This document shows positions 11,818 to 20,260 of a DNA stretch of 64,000 nucleotides, one piece after another (positions within the stretch are counted from its first letter, which is position 1; each line of letters begins with the position of its first letter). Below the pieces are notes generated by a model. The model had not been told where the DNA came from and did no database searches. It was given only the letters and a program-made list of their open reading frames with translations. Both the position numbers and the translations under genes were made by a program. This stretch comes from Helicobacter canis (GTDB taxonomy: Bacteria > Campylobacterota > Campylobacteria > Campylobacterales > Helicobacteraceae), in NCBI RefSeq assembly GCF_900451095.1, contig NZ_UGHV01000003.1, positions 1 through 64,000 on the forward strand. The letters run 5' to 3'.

Positions 11818-13857
11818 ATGTCTGCTATCACCAAGGATAATCTCCCCCTACTCACCCAAGCCGCAAATGAGCTGCGCTATCTCTGTGCTGATATTGTCCA
11901 GCAGGCTAATAGCGGACACCCCGGCGCGCCTATGGGGCTTGCTGAAGTAGCAGTCGTGCTATCCCACCACCTACGCCTAAACCCCAAAAATCCGCGCTAT
12001 CTCAATCGCGATCGCCTAGTCTTTAGCGGTGGGCACGCAAGTGCGCTTGTGTATAGCCTGCTGCATTTATGGGGCTTTGAAGTGAGTATGCAGGATTTAC
12101 GCTCTTTCCGCCAGCTTGATTCTCTCACGCCCGGACACCCAGAGTTTGCCCACACGCCCGGAGTAGAGATCACCACAGGACCACTAGGGCAAGGGATCGC
12201 CAACGCCGTGGGATTTGCTATGGCACAAAAGCGTGCTAATGCTATGCTAGAAAAAGTGGATTCTAGTGCGGTGCGTGAAAATGGAGTGCGTGAAAATAGG
12301 GCGTGTGAAAAAATGGATTCTAGCGATGTGGATTCTAGCAAGCCCATATCTAAGCCTATTTTGGATCATTATGTATATTGCCTGTGTGGCGATGGGGATT
12401 TGCAAGAGGGCATTAGCTATGAGGCTTGCTCGCTTGCTGGCTTACACCAGCTAGAGAGACTTATCATCATCTATGATAGCAACGGCATAACCATAGAGGG
12501 CAGCACGCAAATCGCCTTTAGCGAAAATATCCGCGCGAGATTTGAGGCACAGGGCTTTAGCGTGTTTGAGTGCGATGGGCATAATCTTTTAGCCATAGAT
12601 TCTGCCCTAGAATCCGCCAAAGCCTCTCCTAAGCCAAGCCTTATCATCGCGCAGACCACCATAGGCAAAGGCGCGCTAGAGCTAGAAGGCAGCCATAAAA
12701 CCCACGGCGCACCGCTAGGCACAGAGCTTATCGCCAAAGCCAAGAAGCAAGCGGGCATAAGTGAGCAAAGCTTTGCTATCAGTGATGAAGTGGGCTTTGT
12801 CTTCCGCGCTTGTATGGAAAAGGGTGCGAGCCTAGAAGCCTTGTGGGAGCAGGCTCTAAGCCCACAGGCAAAGGCTATGCTAGCGACACTCACCGCGCCA
12901 TTAGAGCAAAAAGTGGATTCTATCTCCTACCCCACTTTCACGCAAGGCGACTCCCTAGCCACGCGCGTAAGCAATGGCAAGATCCTAAATGCCATCGCCA
13001 AAGCCCTGCCAAACTTCATCGGCGGCAGCGCGGATCTCGCCCCTAGCAACAACACTGCCTTGCTGGATTCTAGCGATTTCCCTAGTGGCAATAATCTCCA
13101 CTTTGGCATTAGAGAGCATTCTATGGGCGCGATTTGCAATGCCTTTGCCAACTACGGGCTTTTCCTGCCATTTTGCGCGACATTTTTTGTCTTTAGCGAT
13201 TATATGAGTGCGAGCGTGCGGATCGCTAGCATTATGAGGGCAAAGGTGTTTTATATCTTCACGCACGATTCTATCGGCGTGGGTGAAGATGGCGCGACAC
13301 ATCAGCCAATCGAGCAGCTAAGCCACTTCCGCGCTATGCCCAATCTCCTTCTCTTCCGCCCAGCCGATGCGCAAGAAAACATCGCTTGCTGGCAAGTAGC
13401 CCTAGAATCTAACGCGCCTAGTGCCTTTGTGCTTTCACGCCAAAATCTCCCTGTGCTCTCCCCTGTGGCAAAAGCTCAAGCCCAAAGGGGAGCGTATATC
13501 AAGCAGGATTCTAGCCTAAGCGATCAAGCGCAAATCACCCTACTTGCAAGCGGCAGTGAAGTATCACTCTGCCTACAAGCCCAAGAGCTACTAGAATCTA
13601 GCGGTGTGCCTACGCGCGTGGTGAGTATGCCCTGCTTTGAGCTTTTGTGCGAGCAGGATCCTAGCTACCACAAAGAGCTTTTTGCTGGCAAAGTGCTAGC
13701 CGTAGAAGCCGCTAGGGGTGATGAGCTGTATCGCTTCGCAGATTTTGTGCTAGGGCTAAAAAGCTTTGGCAAGTCGGCTAAGGGCGAGCAGCTTTTCACA
13801 CATTTTGGGCTTAGTGCAGAAAATATCACTAGAGTCGCAAAAGAGCTTTTATGCTAA
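11818..13857 (+). CDS. tkt: Transketolase
   Basis: The 679-residue, thiamine-diphosphate enzyme transfers two-carbon ketol units in the non-oxidative pentose phosphate pathway. N-terminal motifs include IVQQANSGHPGAPMGLAEVA, GPLGQGIANAVGFA and the diphosphate/metal loop GDGDLQEGISYEA. The pyrimidine domain has GIREHSMGAICNA and HDSIGVGEDGATHQPIEQ. About 35 residues (about 145-180) between MAQKRANAM and DHYVYCLCGDGD do not belong to the family; they are rich in VDSS and are encoded by the interspersed word. The ribosome site AAGGA precedes ATG by seven bases. The next gene overlaps its stop. Confidence 0.97.
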   Translation: MSAITKDNLPLLTQAANELRYLCADIVQQANSGHPGAPMGLAEVAVVLSHHLRLNPKNPRYLNRDRLVFSGGHASALVYSLLHLWGFEVSMQDLRSFRQLDSLTPGHPEFAHTPGVEITTGPLGQGIANAVGFAMAQKRANAMLEKVDSSAVRENGVRENRACEKMDSSDVDSSKPISKPILDHYVYCLCGDGDLQEGISYEACSLAGLHQLERLIIIYDSNGITIEGSTQIAFSENIRARFEAQGFSVFECDGHNLLAIDSALESAKASPKPSLIIAQTTIGKGALELEGSHKTHGAPLGTELIAKAKKQAGISEQSFAISDEVGFVFRACMEKGASLEALWEQALSPQAKAMLATLTAPLEQKVDSISYPTFTQGDSLATRVSNGKILNAIAKALPNFIGGSADLAPSNNTALLDSSDFPSGNNLHFGIREHSMGAICNAFANYGLFLPFCATFFVFSDYMSASVRIASIMRAKVFYIFTHDSIGVGEDGATHQPIEQLSHFRAMPNLLLFRPADAQENIACWQVALESNAPSAFVLSRQNLPVLSPVAKAQAQRGAYIKQDSSLSDQAQITLLASGSEVSLCLQAQELLESSGVPTRVVSMPCFELLCEQDPSYHKELFAGKVLAVEAARGDELYRFADFVLGLKSFGKSAKGEQLFTHFGLSAENITRVAKELLC

Positions 13858-15341
13858 AGCACACATTTAGGATCTGTGTAGGTGTGCTACTTGTGCTAGC
13901 CCTAGCCCACGCTAAAAAGTCCCCACAATACATCACAGACTCTAAAGACTTTAGCTCCATAGGTATCGATCGCCACGATATAGAATCCGTAGTAGAAAAA
14001 GTCTCAACCAAGCTCCTAGAATCTAGCTTCGTGCGTGAGCTACAAGGGCAGAAGATCCTAGCCATAGCTGATTTGCGCAACTTAACGCAAGAAGATATTG
14101 ATGTAGAGTTTTTAAGCCGCAAGATCACACGCACATTGCGCAAGGGCAAGAAATTTACCCTTACAAACGCCATAGCCGGCAGCGGCTCTAGCACCGATAG
14201 CTTAATCACAGATTCTAGGAAGCTTACCAAAGACAAACGCTTCAACCAATACACCACCCAAGAAGATGGCACACTCCTAGCCCCAAACTTTTCCCTTAGT
14301 GGCAAGATCATCGAGCGTAGAAAAAGTGTAGGCGATAAGGTGCGAGTGGATTATGACTTCCTTTTCGTGCTAACAGACCTAAAAAGCGGGCGAGTAGTAT
14401 GGGACGATGAAGAAAACATCGCCAAAGCCATTGATAAATCCCAAGTCGCGCGATTTAGCAAGCTAGGGGCTGGGACTTGTGAGGGCGGCGATGCGATCGC
14501 GTGTGAGAGAGAGGCGCAAGCCGCGCTAGATTCTAGCGATTATGAGAGTGCGCAAGAGCTTTTTAAGCAAGCGTGTGATTTAGGCAATCGCCAAGCCTGT
14601 GAAAACGCCGCCTATATCAAGCGCACACTAAAAGAGCAAAAAAAGCAAGAGAAAAAGGCAAAAGCGCAGGCGAGAGACGGGCGATTTGGGCTAAGTGTGG
14701 GCGCGGACATTGGCTTTGGCGGGGGGAGTGCGAATATGGCTCCTACGCCTTATAGCTCTAAGCCAACTACTAGCAGCGGCGGCAGTAGTGGCAAGGGATT
14801 TATCCACTATACTGATGGGGAATACTCCAAAGATATTTCATCAGTGTATATGCTTAAAGCTGGGCTATGGTATCGGCAGAAAAATGGCATATATCTCAGT
14901 GCCGATGTGCTCTATGGCGGCTTTCAGGCTAAAACTTATGACTCGCCCTATCAATTTACCTGCACGGGCAATAGCTATGGGTATTGCAGCTGGGAGGGCG
15001 TGGATATTACAGGGCTAAAGTTTGATCATAAGCTTTTTGGTGGTGGGGCGCGTGTGGGCTATGCGATCTCAAGTAGTGATAATAGCTTGGCATTAGTTGG
15101 CTTTGTGGGTGGAGGCGCGCTCAAAGATGTAGGCTCTAGTATGAAAAGTGTCGGGGGCTATGTCATCAACCAAAAGCTTGATAATCTCTTCCCATTTTGG
15201 GAGATAGGGCTTATGCTAAGCTTTAAATATGTATCGCTAGAGACAAGCTATCGGCATTTGTTGAATGGCAAAGATGATAAAAGCTGGGCGAGTATCGGGG
15301 CGTTTAATGTGGGGGTGGGATTTTTGCTCCCGGTATGGTAG
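13851..15341 (+). CDS. LpoB-like domain fused to an outer-membrane beta-barrel
   Basis: The 496-residue protein starts with a signal peptide (LLVLALAHA, cleavage after about residue 21). Residues about 25-190 resemble LpoB-type penicillin-binding-protein activators: KILAIADLRNLTQEDID, the mid-domain LSGKIIERRKSV and DYDFLFVLTDLKSGRVVWDDE. Residues about 200-255 are Cys-rich with one Sel1-like unit (SAQELFKQACDLGNRQACE). The last ~220 residues look like an outer-membrane barrel with alternating hydrophobic strands, ending in the aromatic GFLLPVW. Such a fusion would tie a periplasmic activator directly to the outer membrane. Domain calls are from pattern reading. ATG overlaps the tkt stop by seven bases, so the two are probably translationally coupled. 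Confidence 0.65.
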   Translation: MLKHTFRICVGVLLVLALAHAKKSPQYITDSKDFSSIGIDRHDIESVVEKVSTKLLESSFVRELQGQKILAIADLRNLTQEDIDVEFLSRKITRTLRKGKKFTLTNAIAGSGSSTDSLITDSRKLTKDKRFNQYTTQEDGTLLAPNFSLSGKIIERRKSVGDKVRVDYDFLFVLTDLKSGRVVWDDEENIAKAIDKSQVARFSKLGAGTCEGGDAIACEREAQAALDSSDYESAQELFKQACDLGNRQACENAAYIKRTLKEQKKQEKKAKAQARDGRFGLSVGADIGFGGGSANMAPTPYSSKPTTSSGGSSGKGFIHYTDGEYSKDISSVYMLKAGLWYRQKNGIYLSADVLYGGFQAKTYDSPYQFTCTGNSYGYCSWEGVDITGLKFDHKLFGGGARVGYAISSSDNSLALVGFVGGGALKDVGSSMKSVGGYVINQKLDNLFPFWEIGLMLSFKYVSLETSYRHLLNGKDDKSWASIGAFNVGVGFLLPVW

Positions 15342-15965
15342 GCGGTGCTACGCGTTGGCTTTGTGCTGGGGGGATTCGGCTTTGGGTAGGCAATGCGATT
15401 GATTGCACGATTTTTTGGGCAACCGCAGACCTCTAGTCTAGCTCTGCCCCAAAAATCGTGCAAAACAACCACAGCCCCACTGCAATTCCTAGAATCCTAG
15501 AAAATATGAACAAAAGCAAAAAGTGGACTCTAGGATTTTAACTATGGATTACCACGCCTTGCAGGGCAAGGCTCGCAATGACAAAAAAAGCAATGGATTG
15601 CTTCGGTCGCTTTGCTCTCTCGCAATGACAAGGGGGCGGATTTTTCACACGAGACACGATTATCTTCTTCTAGGATTCTAGGAGTTGCGGTGGTGCTTTC
15701 AAAAATGGATTCTAGGGATAACGCCCTTTCTGTCATCGCGAGCGGTGCTTGCACCGCGTGGCGATCCACACTAGAATCCACTTTTTTACTATGGATTACT
15801 AAAGAAGCTACGCTTTGCCACGACTTCCTAGCAGAAGTCTCGCAATGACAAGAAAAAGGCGTTAATATAAAAAGTGGATTCTAGGGATAAAAGGAGCAAA
15901 AGTGGATTCTAGGATTTTGACTATGGATTCTAAAGAAACAAGCGCACATCGCCGAGCGGTATCCC
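15342..15965. repeat. Intergenic array of interspersed repeats
   Basis: No gene is supported here. The exact 15-base word occurs at 15771-15785, 15870-15884 and 15898-15912, with variants near 15523 and 15705. Hairpin-type modules are at about 15541-15583, 15594-15631, 15730-15768 and 15791-15849. The segment 15641-15716 is the reverse complement of sequences found inside cca at 46326-46370 and 46496-46527. A reading frame across 15542-15781 (minus) is this repeat in translation, not a gene. Confidence 0.85.
15403..15463. terminator. Long inverted repeat after the LpoB/barrel gene
   Basis: TTGCACGATTTTTTGGGCA (15403-15421) and TGCCCCAAAAATCGTGCAA (15445-15463) are near-perfect 19-bp arms around a 23-bp spacer. 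It lies 62 bp past the stop codon, and the stem includes A/T runs. It could be a transcription terminator or a structured RNA or mobile-repeat remnant. Confidence 0.5.
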
Positions 15966-16748
15966 TTGTTTTCTAAAGAAGCTACGCTTTGCCACGCCTT
16001 GCAGGGAAAGGCTCGCAATGATGATATAAACGCGGATTCTAGTGTGGGCTGGATCCTAGCTCCTAGCTTCCCTGCGCACACCCCACGCACAAGCTCACGC
16101 TATCTCAAGCACTCTGCCACCTTGCGCTATCAAGCAAGCCACACAATCGCCGCTAGCAAAGCTCCCTGCACTGCCCACAGCCCTACCCCACGCAAAAGCC
16201 ACGCCCACGCAGCGCACAAGCTCACAAAACACGCCCTTCACAACACCACGCCAGCAATCCACCTCCCCCCCACCAAAAGCCCTAGAATCTCGCCACACAA
16301 ACACCGCAAGATCCCTGCCACGCACCGCCACATCATCACCCTAGGCATAGGCGCAAATCTCGGCACAAAGCAGGCGATCTGCCAGCGATTTGCCCATTTG
16401 CTAGATTCTCTCACGCGCAATAGGCATTGCAGCTTGCTTGCTACAAGCCCGATTTTGCGTAATCCGCCCTTTGGCTACGCCAATCAGCCCCATTTCTACA
16501 ATGCCATTATCACGCTACGCACAAGCCTAAGCATAGTCGAGCTTTTTGGGCTTGTGTTTTACCTAGAGCGGCGATATGGCAGGGGGAGAAAAAGAGCGTT
16601 TAAAAACGCGCCTAGAACGCTTGATATTGATATAATTTTCTATGATAAAGTGATAATAAAGCGAGCGTATCTTACAATCCCACATAAGCAATTTCACACG
16701 CGGGATTCTGTGCTGCTTCCACTAGGCTTTGTGCTATGGCAATGCTAG
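15966..16748 (+). CDS. folK: Dihydropterin pyrophosphokinase (HPPK), start uncertain
   Basis: The last ~150 residues are a clear FolK: LGIGANLG, TSPILRNPPFGYANQPHFYN, YGRGRKRAFKNAPRTLDIDIIFYD and IPHKQFHTRDSVLLPLG. It transfers pyrophosphate from ATP to hydroxymethyl-dihydropterin in folate synthesis. The listed start is a TTG with no ribosome site. The first ~26 codons read through a copy of the interspersed repeats, so a GTG at 16044 is a plausible alternative. Residues about 30-110 are low-complexity His/Thr/Pro/Ala and include a C7 run (about 16265-16271). No ATG exists upstream of the core. It heads the flagellar gene run. Confidence 0.85.
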   Translation: MFSKEATLCHALQGKARNDDINADSSVGWILAPSFPAHTPRTSSRYLKHSATLRYQASHTIAASKAPCTAHSPTPRKSHAHAAHKLTKHALHNTTPAIHLPPTKSPRISPHKHRKIPATHRHIITLGIGANLGTKQAICQRFAHLLDSLTRNRHCSLLATSPILRNPPFGYANQPHFYNAIITLRTSLSIVELFGLVFYLERRYGRGRKRAFKNAPRTLDIDIIFYDKVIIKRAYLTIPHKQFHTRDSVLLPLGFVLWQC

Positions 16749-16781
16749 AATCCAAATCCACCAATCTACAAGGAGTAAGCT

Positions 16782-18350
16782 GTGCAGACCTTTACTTTCA
16801 CAGGAGAGACACCAGCAGAAGCTCTCAAAAAGGCGCGCGATGAGCTAGGCGATGATGCGATGATTTTAAAGACCCAAGAAGTGCGCAAAAAGAGCTTAAA
16901 TCAAAGCGCGCTCTATGAGCTAGTGGTAGGGGTAGAAGATGCTATCGCGCCACAGCCTAAAGACACCCCGGAAGAGACTGCCAAGCCCCTGCCAAACAAT
17001 AGTATCCAAAAACGCCTTGAAGCCATAGCAGAGAAAGAAATCGCCGCGAAAAAAAAGCAGCGCAGCCTTAGCCATATCTTTGATGATGATGTAACCATCG
17101 AGCTATCAAACACTGTGCGCGAGATCAGCAAGCTAGCAGGGCTGCCTACCTCTATGCCAGATGCCTCCGCGCTTCTAGCAAAAGCCCAAGAAGCCCAAAA
17201 GGCAAAGAGCCAAGCAAGCGAGCCTATCGAGCTAGCCGAGCTAGAATCCACCCCCAAAATCCCCAAAGGCTATGCAAACACAACCCCCCAAAAAGCCCAA
17301 ACACAAAGCCTAGAATCCAAAGCCCCAGCACCAGAATCCACACAGCAAACCCCAGAGCTAGAATCCACTTTAGAGACAAAAGAGGCAAGCACCCCCCCTG
17401 CCAAAACCACTTTCACGCCCATTGATGATACAAGCAGTATCAAAGATATTCAAAATGAGCTAAAAAAGCTTAATGACAAAGTCAAGCTCATACAAAACAC
17501 CCTGTGGGACGAGAAATCCCCCAAAAATATGGGCATAGAAATCCCCAAAGAATTTGCCGAAATCTATCGTATCGCTAAAAATAGCGGTATGAATAAGGCG
17601 CATTTAGAAGAGATTATGCGACTAAGCCTAGAGTTTATGCCGCTAAAAATGCGCGAGCAGAGCCAAACCATACGCCGCTACTTCCGCGAAGTGCTGCGCA
17701 AGATGATCTACTGCCGCAAGGAAAATAGCGTGGGCAAAAAGATCATTATGCTAGTAGGTCCCACAGGGGTTGGCAAAACGACTACCCTAGCAAAGCTTGC
17801 AGCACGCTATTCCCAGATCCTCCCAGAGAAGAAAAAGGTAGGCATTATCACGCTTGATGACTATCGTATCGGGGCTATGGAGCAGCTCGCGTGGTATGCG
17901 AGAAAAATGCGCATTAGCATAGATTCTGTGAGTGAGAGTGATGATTTTATCAACAAAATCGAAGCCCTAAGCTATTGTGATTATATCTTGATCGATACTG
18001 CTGGACACTCCCAGCACGATAGAGAGAAAATCAATGAGCTAAAGCGATTTATCCGCAATGATGACTATAAAATTGATGTAACACTTGTGCTATCTGCTAG
18101 CACCAAATACGAAGATCTAAAGGACGCTTACACTGCCTTTGGCGAGCTTGGGATAGATACTTTCATCTTTAGCAAGCTTGATGAAGCGCGTGGGCTTGGC
18201 AATATCTTTTCCCTTGTGTATGAGACCAAAAAGCCCATAAGCTACCTAACCATAGGGCAGGAGGTGCCAAGCGATGTTGTAATAGCAGATAATATGTATT
18301 TAGCCGATTGTCTTATTGGTGGGTTTTTCTACCCTAACAAAGCCCAATAA
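16782..18350 (+). CDS. flhF: Flagellar biosynthesis GTPase FlhF
   Basis: The 522-residue protein starts at GTG after AAGGAG. The N-terminal B-domain (FTFTGETPAEALKKARDELG) leads to a disordered linker, then the SRP-type NG GTPase. The GTPase has the P-loop GPTGVGKTTTLAKLAARY (about 326-343), LDDYRIGAMEQLAWYAR, ILIDTAGHSQHD and IFSKLDEARGLGN. FlhF places flagella at the pole and activates flagellar gene expression. The linker (about 155-215) is rich in LEST/LES peptides encoded by the interspersed word and also has a C7 run. flhG follows after 9 bp. Confidence 0.97.
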   Translation: MQTFTFTGETPAEALKKARDELGDDAMILKTQEVRKKSLNQSALYELVVGVEDAIAPQPKDTPEETAKPLPNNSIQKRLEAIAEKEIAAKKKQRSLSHIFDDDVTIELSNTVREISKLAGLPTSMPDASALLAKAQEAQKAKSQASEPIELAELESTPKIPKGYANTTPQKAQTQSLESKAPAPESTQQTPELESTLETKEASTPPAKTTFTPIDDTSSIKDIQNELKKLNDKVKLIQNTLWDEKSPKNMGIEIPKEFAEIYRIAKNSGMNKAHLEEIMRLSLEFMPLKMREQSQTIRRYFREVLRKMIYCRKENSVGKKIIMLVGPTGVGKTTTLAKLAARYSQILPEKKKVGIITLDDYRIGAMEQLAWYARKMRISIDSVSESDDFINKIEALSYCDYILIDTAGHSQHDREKINELKRFIRNDDYKIDVTLVLSASTKYEDLKDAYTAFGELGIDTFIFSKLDEARGLGNIFSLVYETKKPISYLTIGQEVPSDVVIADNMYLADCLIGGFFYPNKAQ

Positions 18351-18359
18351 GGAGCTAAT

Positions 18360-19220
18360 ATGCAGAGAAATCAAGCCGCCAACCTAGAATCTATGATGCA
18401 AAATAGCAAAAAAAGCACCGCAAAATTCATCGCCATAACTTCAGGCAAGGGCGGTGTAGGCAAGTCCAATATCTCGGCAAATCTCGCCTACTCGCTTAAT
18501 AAGCTAGGATACAAAGTCGGGGTCTTTGATGCAGACATTGGGCTAGCAAATCTTGATCTAATCTTTGGCGTAAAAACAGAGAAAAATATCTTGCACGCGC
18601 TTAAAGGGCAGGCGGATTTTAAAGAAGTGGTCTATGAGATTAGCAAAGGGCTATATCTAATCCCGGGCGATAGTGGGGAGGAGATCCTTAAATATTCTGC
18701 TTCAAGTATGCTAGCAGATTTTGCTAGTGAGGCGGCGATTTGGGATCTCTTTGATTATGTGATAGTCGATACGGGAGCTGGGATTAGCACGCTGACGCAG
18801 GCATTTTTGCAAGCAAGCGATCATATCATTGTCATCACTACCCCAGAGCCAAGTGCCAAAGCCGATGCCTATGCTATGCTAAAGGTGAGTTCAAAATTTA
18901 CTAATGAATGTATGATGCTTGTAAATATGGCTTCTTCAAGCAATCAAATCAATCAAGTTTTCACCACAATCGCTAATGTCGCTAAGGCAAATATCCCCAA
19001 TCTCTCGCTCACACTTCTTGGAGGCTTTGAGCATAATGCCGCGGTAAAAAAGGCGATTTTACACAGAAAGCTCATCTGCCAGAGCGAGCCACACAATATC
19101 TTCTCACTCACAATGCAAGAGGTCGCGCAAAATCTCATCAACAAAGTGGAACATAATATGCTTAACACACCTAAGAAAAGCATTGGAAGCTTTTTTAAGC
19201 GTTTGCTAGGATATTTGTAA
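18360..19220 (+). CDS. flhG: Flagellar number regulator FlhG (MinD-like ATPase)
   Basis: This 286-residue ParA/MinD-family ATPase has the deviant Walker A SGKGGVGKSNISANLAY (about 29-45), GVFDADIGLANLDL and VIVDTGAGISTLTQAF. The C-terminus is basic and amphipathic (SFFKRLLGYL), suited to membrane contact. It limits flagellar number and antagonises FlhF, with which it is normally encoded in tandem. H. pylori calls the gene ylxH. The order flhF-flhG-small membrane protein-fliA-fliM-fliY is conserved in Helicobacter. Confidence 0.95.
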   Translation: MQRNQAANLESMMQNSKKSTAKFIAITSGKGGVGKSNISANLAYSLNKLGYKVGVFDADIGLANLDLIFGVKTEKNILHALKGQADFKEVVYEISKGLYLIPGDSGEEILKYSASSMLADFASEAAIWDLFDYVIVDTGAGISTLTQAFLQASDHIIVITTPEPSAKADAYAMLKVSSKFTNECMMLVNMASSSNQINQVFTTIANVAKANIPNLSLTLLGGFEHNAAVKKAILHRKLICQSEPHNIFSLTMQEVAQNLINKVEHNMLNTPKKSIGSFFKRLLGYL

Positions 19221-19229
19221 AGGACTACT

Positions 19230-19574
19230 ATGCGTGTATCAAATTTTATCAATCTCTCTGTTGTCTCGGGCTTTTTCATAGGGCTTGCCATTGGGATTAT
19301 GAAATTTGAAGAGCCAGAGCATATGCTCTTTATGACTATTGTCGTAACGATCTCTATGTATTTGATCTCACTCACAATGGCAGCGATATATATCTATATC
19401 ATAGAGCCTAAGCGTTCTATGCTTGCTAATAAAGAGCTTATCGAGCGACAGCTAGAGTATTTTGATAGTGAGTTTGATCAAACAGAGCGGCAGGCGCGTG
19501 CCATTAGGCAGTTTATCAGTAACTTTGACTTCACAGAAGACAAAGAAGTCTCCAAGAAAAAGGCGCAAAAGTGA
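19230..19574 (+). CDS. Small conserved membrane protein of the flagellar cluster
   Basis: The protein of 114 residues has two predicted transmembrane segments (about residues 8-26, SVVSGFFIGLAIGIM, and 36-58, TIVVTISMYLISLTMAAIYIYI). A charged C-terminal tail follows, rich in Glu/Arg/Gln (about 65-114). It sits between flhG and fliA, overlapping fliA by four bases. A small membrane protein at this position is also found in H. pylori. No function is known to me. Confidence 0.8.
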   Translation: MRVSNFINLSVVSGFFIGLAIGIMKFEEPEHMLFMTIVVTISMYLISLTMAAIYIYIIEPKRSMLANKELIERQLEYFDSEFDQTERQARAIRQFISNFDFTEDKEVSKKKAQK

Positions 19575-20260
19575 GAAGCAACGGCTATGCAAATGAGAAG
19601 CAATTCTCTCAAGATCAGCTAGCGATACAATATCTCCCGGCTGTCAAGGCTATGGCATATCGTATGAAAGAGCGGCTACCATCTCATCTTGAAGTAAGCG
19701 AGCTTATCTCTATTGGCACAGAGGAGCTTATCAAGCTTGCTAGGCGATATGATGAAGGCTTGAATGACTCCTTTTGGGGCTATGCTAAATCGCGCGTGTA
19801 TGGGGCTATGCTTGATTACTTGCGCTCGCTTGATGTCATCTCACGCGCCAATCGCAAGCTTATTAAGGCAATTGATATAGAGGTGAGTAAATACTTCAAT
19901 GAGCACGAAGAAGAGCCAAGCGATGAGTATCTCTCTAGTGTGCTTGGCGAGAGCGTGGAAAAGATCAAAGAAGCAAAAATCGCTTCAGATATTTATATGC
20001 TAGTGCCAATCGATGAGCAATACAACCTAATGGAGCCTACCAATATCATCGACAAACTAGAAAAAGAAGAATTGATAGAAAAAATCCACAATGTCCTAAA
20101 AAGCTTTTCAAAGCGCGAGCAGCTCATTATCCAGCTTTACTTCTTAGAGGAGCTAAATTTGAGCGAAATCAAAGAGATCCTAAACATCACAGAATCCAGA
20201 ATCTCACAAATCACCAAAGAAGTGATTAAAAAAATCCGCAATAGCTTGGGAGAAAGATAA
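19571..20260 (+). CDS. fliA: Flagellar sigma factor FliA (sigma-28)
   Basis: The 229-residue sigma factor starts at GTG inside the end of the preceding gene. It has region 2 (LPSHLEVSELISIGTEELIKLARRYD and FWGYAKSRVYGAMLDYLRSLD), region 3, and a region 4 helix-turn-helix (LNLSEIKEILNITESRISQITKEVIKKI). It directs RNA polymerase to late flagellar promoters. Its stop overlaps the fliM start (TAATG), indicating coupled translation. Confidence 0.96.
   Translation: MRSNGYANEKQFSQDQLAIQYLPAVKAMAYRMKERLPSHLEVSELISIGTEELIKLARRYDEGLNDSFWGYAKSRVYGAMLDYLRSLDVISRANRKLIKAIDIEVSKYFNEHEEEPSDEYLSSVLGESVEKIKEAKIASDIYMLVPIDEQYNLMEPTNIIDKLEKEELIEKIHNVLKSFSKREQLIIQLYFLEELNLSEIKEILNITESRISQITKEVIKKIRNSLGER

Noticed and set aside
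15542-15781. Minus-strand 79-codon frame
   Set aside because: It consists only of interspersed repeats. It is useful for comparison with cca but is not a gene.
15966-16043. Insertion sequence or transposase near the repeat arrays
   Set aside because: No transposase or integrase motif was found anywhere in the window.
16265-17400. C7 tracts in folK (16265-16271) and flhF (about 17392-17398) as phase-variation switches
   Set aside because: Seven bases is short for contingency tracts in this group, and both genes are housekeeping or motility genes with intact frames. The folK tract remains of interest only for the start question.
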